This document shows positions 60,827 to 64,000 of a stretch of DNA of 64,000 nt, piece after piece (the first letter of the stretch is position 1; every line of letters begins with the position of its first letter). The stretch lies in the NCBI GenBank assembly GCA_019720975.1, contig JAGVSJ010000006.1, positions 17,971 through 81,970 of the forward strand. The letters run 5' to 3'. The position numbers and the translations under genes are program-made. The notes under the pieces are model-generated. The model did no database searches. It saw nothing but the letters and a program-made list of their open reading frames with translations, and was not told the origin of the DNA. This DNA comes from Candidatus Sysuiplasma superficiale. Lineage in GTDB: Archaea; Thermoplasmatota; Thermoplasmata; Sysuiplasmatales; Sysuiplasmataceae.

Positions 60827-61810
60827 TCAAATGCTTATTCTGGGGTCAAGCCATGCATGTATAAAGTCAATGAGGGAATATGCTATTATAACAATAAGGG
60901 AGATGATGAAAAGCGCGCCTTCGCTCAGCGGATAATCTTCGGTAAGCGTGGCCTCATAAAGTTTGTGCCCAATCCCAGGCCATGAAAATATTATCTCGAC
61001 TATTACAGCGCCACTTGTGAGGAGTGCAAATTCAAGCGCCATCCTGGTTGATACCGGTATCATGGCATTTCTCGCCGCGTGATGGAACATTATGGTCCTT
61101 TCAGGTATACCTTTTGCCCTTGCGGTAGTTATGTAATCCTCTCCGAGCACTGAGACCATTGCGGCACGCATCGTCAGTACATGCGCGGCAACTTCAACAA
61201 CTATCAGACTAAGCAGCGGTAATGCCATCTTGTACATGATATAAAGGAAGGCAGAAACCGTGAACATGTGAAAGTACGCAGGACTGAAACGCGATGTGAC
61301 CGGAAAGATATGATAATAAGCGACGAAGTAAACATACAGAAGTATACCGAGTATGAAGTATGGTATGGAGTTGAGGATCAGACTGGTTGTGTTGATAGCA
61401 GCCTCAGACTTTCGCCCCCTCTTCCAGGTTGCGACGATACCGATGGGAAGACCGAAAACAAACGAGAGAACGGCCGCTGTACCAAGAAGGAGGAGGGTAT
61501 AGGGCATGGAAGAGGCGATCACGTTCCATACCGTGGTGCCTCTGTAATAATCAAAGCCAAAATTGAATGTGAACATGTCCTTCAGATATATGACGAAGTT
61601 TGCAAAGTTCCATTTGCCACCTGCAAGCCCGAGTGACTTTTCAATTGATTCTAGCGTCTGTTTTGACACGTCCTTGCCACGTGCTCCTATGAGAAATAGC
61701 TGGGCAGGGTTACCCGGCATAAGCCTGTATATCACATAAATGAATACGACTGTGGAAAATATCAATACCAATGCCTGAATAATCTTCCTGGCTATCAGAT
61801 AAACATTCAT
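60827..61810 (-). CDS. Peptide ABC transporter permease (DppB-type)
   Basis: DppB-like TM layout; MRAAMVSVLGEDYITTARAKGIPERTIMFHHAARNAMIPVSTRMALEFALLTSGAVIVEIIFSWPGIG. Confidence 0.94.
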   Translation of the reverse strand: MNVYLIARKIIQALVLIFSTVVFIYVIYRLMPGNPAQLFLIGARGKDVSKQTLESIEKSLGLAGGKWNFANFVIYLKDMFTFNFGFDYYRGTTVWNVIASSMPYTLLLLGTAAVLSFVFGLPIGIVATWKRGRKSEAAINTTSLILNSIPYFILGILLYVYFVAYYHIFPVTSRFSPAYFHMFTVSAFLYIMYKMALPLLSLIVVEVAAHVLTMRAAMVSVLGEDYITTARAKGIPERTIMFHHAARNAMIPVSTRMALEFALLTSGAVIVEIIFSWPGIGHKLYEATLTEDYPLSEGALFIISLIVIIAYSLIDFIHAWLDPRISI

Positions 61811-61932
61811 TAATTACACCATACTGAAATATGCTGGGCTGAACTGATCACTAAATGGTTTAACTGGTTCTTGCTATTAAAAAATAATCAAATCGCCCGG
61901 AGGACGGGACCTCCGGACTCTAAAAAACCGTT

Positions 61933-64000
61933 TCACTGTTGTGGCGGATTCGCGCTGCCCTTGTTACCACCCTTTCTCCTGGCACTCACATACAGCACAG
62001 CGAATATCACCGTCAGGATGATGAATAGGCCTGTCAGTCCCTCAAAGAGTGCGGATGATACAGTGGTTGTCACAGTCTTTGTCTTGGTTACGGTTGTTGT
62101 GATTGTCTTTGTTACCACATAGTGTGGGACGAGATATATTGTCTCGGTAATCGTGCCGGAGCCGGTGCTAATGCCGATAGTCACCGGTGTAAGGACTGAG
62201 ACGTTCGGGGCGTTGTAGGAAATGACAAAGCTGCCATTGCTTCCGGTTGTGCCGCTGGATACAGACACACTGCCGAGGCTGACACTCACCGTGACGCTAA
62301 CTCCAGATGTTGACGGTCCATAAGGCGAATTCTCAGTGGAGTTCACATACATTGTGTATGTGCCGTTGCCTGGGAGTACCGTGACACCGTTCAGCGAGCT
62401 TTCACCCGCTATGTATGCAAACACAACTGGCGAAGGAGTGACGTTGTTCACCGACTGGTTGGAGTAAACAGTAACTCCTCCAACCTCTCCAGTCATGCCC
62501 ACAGCGGTTATCTGGAACTCGTCGAATGGGATCAGATAGTTGTCAGTATAGGACTGGGGACTGAAACCGACGAATGTGCCGTTGGGGGAATACATGGGCG
62601 TGTAGAGGCCTGGACTGAACGTTGCCATTGCGTAGCCTGTACTGTTTGTCATCAATGTAATTCCCGGGATGTAAGTGCTTCCGAAGAAGACGTTCGGGTT
62701 GAAAGCCTGAACAGGCGTTCCCGTGCTGTTAATCAACAGTCCCCTGTTGGCGCCTAGGGCATTCTGGCTCATCAGTGTGACTGGATATGAGGCAACAGGT
62801 GCGCCTGTAGTGGTGTTCACAGCCCTCACGAGCAAAGTAGTCGATGCGGTCGGGGACAGAGCGCTGTTCATTGCAGTGACGCTTATAGTCACGTTCGCAG
62901 CGGCGGTTGACTGTGCTACTTCGACTGGCAACTCTACCGGCTGCTGCACACCGAAGCCGCTCGGGTTAGTGGCCGATGTCATCTCACCGATTATATCCCA
63001 AGGTGCAGCTCCTGCGACAGCTCCTCCCGCTGCATAATCGCCGAGGAACACGTACGAGAGGAAGACACTTCCCTGAACAGAGAAGTTGACATTGGGATTG
63101 GCGGCGAGCAATACTGAAATTGTTCCATTGGCCGGGGTCACGCCAGCGATCGATGTGAGACCGTAGTCTGTGACCGAGTTGATCTGCATAACGGTCATGT
63201 TGTCTGTCATAGGAACAGGCATTGCAGTGAGCTGTGTTAGGTTGTTGGAGCCCATATCCGCCAGGTATATCTGGCCGTTCGAGCTGTCCATTGCCAGAGA
63301 AGTCGGGTTGACACCTGTTTCGTTGTATAGCGAAACCTTCATCGCTGTGGTGTTCACGACCGCCACATTACCTGTTCCGTTGTCTGCGACAAGGGTGAAG
63401 TTTGCGGCAAACGAAAGGATGGAGTCCGGTTCAGCAGTTTTGCCGATACTGATGTTCCCAATGAATGCGAGCGATGGGCTGTATACGGTGAGGTTGCCGC
63501 TTGCCATATTGGCTACCAGCACATTGCCGCTCATGTTGGTGGCGATTGCGTCAGGAGCACTTAGTTTGGGCGATGAGACTGGCGTCTTTACGCTTGTCTC
63601 ACTGGTCGTGTTGATGACTGTCAGGTTATTGGACAGCTTGTTGGCCACCATCAGGAAACCTGTCGCATTGAACGCGAGTGCGACAGGGTCACTCCCAACA
63701 CGGTAGGTCATGTTGACGACACCAGTCGTGTTGATCTGTGAAACATTACCTGACCCTGAGTTTGCAACAAATACGAACCCTGTTGCATTCATTGCGAGAG
63801 CGGCCGGCGCTGTTCCAACCGAGATATTCATGACCGAACCCAAAGTAACCGTGCTTATGACTGTGACGTTGTTTGAACCCTTATTGGCCACATAAAGCCA
63901 TCCTGCACCGTTTGCCAGCAGTGCGTCGGGATTCTTGCCGACAGTTGCCGTTCCCACTACTTGAGGTATACCTGCCGCGTTGAACGTTTCAATGGCGTAG
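61933..64000 (-). CDS. Partial: membrane-anchored surface protein with YVTN-type beta-propeller repeats and C-terminal TM (runs off right edge)
   Basis: Tandem repeats such as LYVANKGSNNVTVISTVTLGSV / VFVANSGSGNVSQINTTGVV / LMVANKLSNNLTVINTTSE; Ig-like region; C-terminal TM ALFEGLTGLFIILTVIFAVLYV then basic tail. Frame stays open beyond 63957 (YAIETFNAAGIPQV...). Confidence 0.88.
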   Translation of the reverse strand, partial: YAIETFNAAGIPQVVGTATVGKNPDALLANGAGWLYVANKGSNNVTVISTVTLGSVMNISVGTAPAALAMNATGFVFVANSGSGNVSQINTTGVVNMTYRVGSDPVALAFNATGFLMVANKLSNNLTVINTTSETSVKTPVSSPKLSAPDAIATNMSGNVLVANMASGNLTVYSPSLAFIGNISIGKTAEPDSILSFAANFTLVADNGTGNVAVVNTTAMKVSLYNETGVNPTSLAMDSSNGQIYLADMGSNNLTQLTAMPVPMTDNMTVMQINSVTDYGLTSIAGVTPANGTISVLLAANPNVNFSVQGSVFLSYVFLGDYAAGGAVAGAAPWDIIGEMTSATNPSGFGVQQPVELPVEVAQSTAAANVTISVTAMNSALSPTASTTLLVRAVNTTTGAPVASYPVTLMSQNALGANRGLLINSTGTPVQAFNPNVFFGSTYIPGITLMTNSTGYAMATFSPGLYTPMYSPNGTFVGFSPQSYTDNYLIPFDEFQITAVGMTGEVGGVTVYSNQSVNNVTPSPVVFAYIAGESSLNGVTVLPGNGTYTMYVNSTENSPYGPSTSGVSVTVSVSLGSVSVSSGTTGSNGSFVISYNAPNVSVLTPVTIGISTGSGTITETIYLVPHYVVTKTITTTVTKTKTVTTTVSSALFEGLTGLFIILTVIFAVLYVSARRKGGNKGSANPPQQ

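Noticed and set aside
61933-64000. Tandem DNA repeat array
   Set aside because: The repetition is at protein level (propeller blades) with diverged codons, not a DNA repeat.

Overview
The window is a gene-dense chromosomal segment of an archaeon, most likely class Thermoplasmata. It carries archaeal informational genes: L7Ae-S28e-L24e-NDK-aIF5B, Topo VI A/B, archaeal NAC, DRG GTPase, HisS, and an initiator tRNA with archaeal identity elements. I found no rRNA, CRISPR array, transposase or clear prophage. Recognisable modules are: (i) tandem PD-(D/E)XK nuclease candidates, a CDIN1/C15orf41-like TPD protein followed by a Cas4-like nuclease interrupted by transmembrane helices; (ii) two tRNAs, initiator Met and Asp, each with a 13-nt intron at the canonical 37/38 position; (iii) RNase HII and an RNase HIII-like gene in the same genome; (iv) a molybdenum hydroxylase (CO dehydrogenase/xanthine dehydrogenase-like) cluster with a compact, divergent large subunit; (v) two MoxR-type modules (DUF4129/MoxR/DUF58 and MoxR/VWA); (vi) two di/oligopeptide ABC transporter systems with unusual domain architectures. 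In the second transporter system, a DppC-like permease carries a ~480-aa PQQ/WD-like beta-propeller insertion, and the operon includes a membrane-anchored YVTN-type propeller protein that runs off the window. The two best candidates for undescribed biology are the propeller-permease transporter and the CDIN1-like/TM-Cas4-like nuclease pair. All family calls come from reading motifs; no database search was run.
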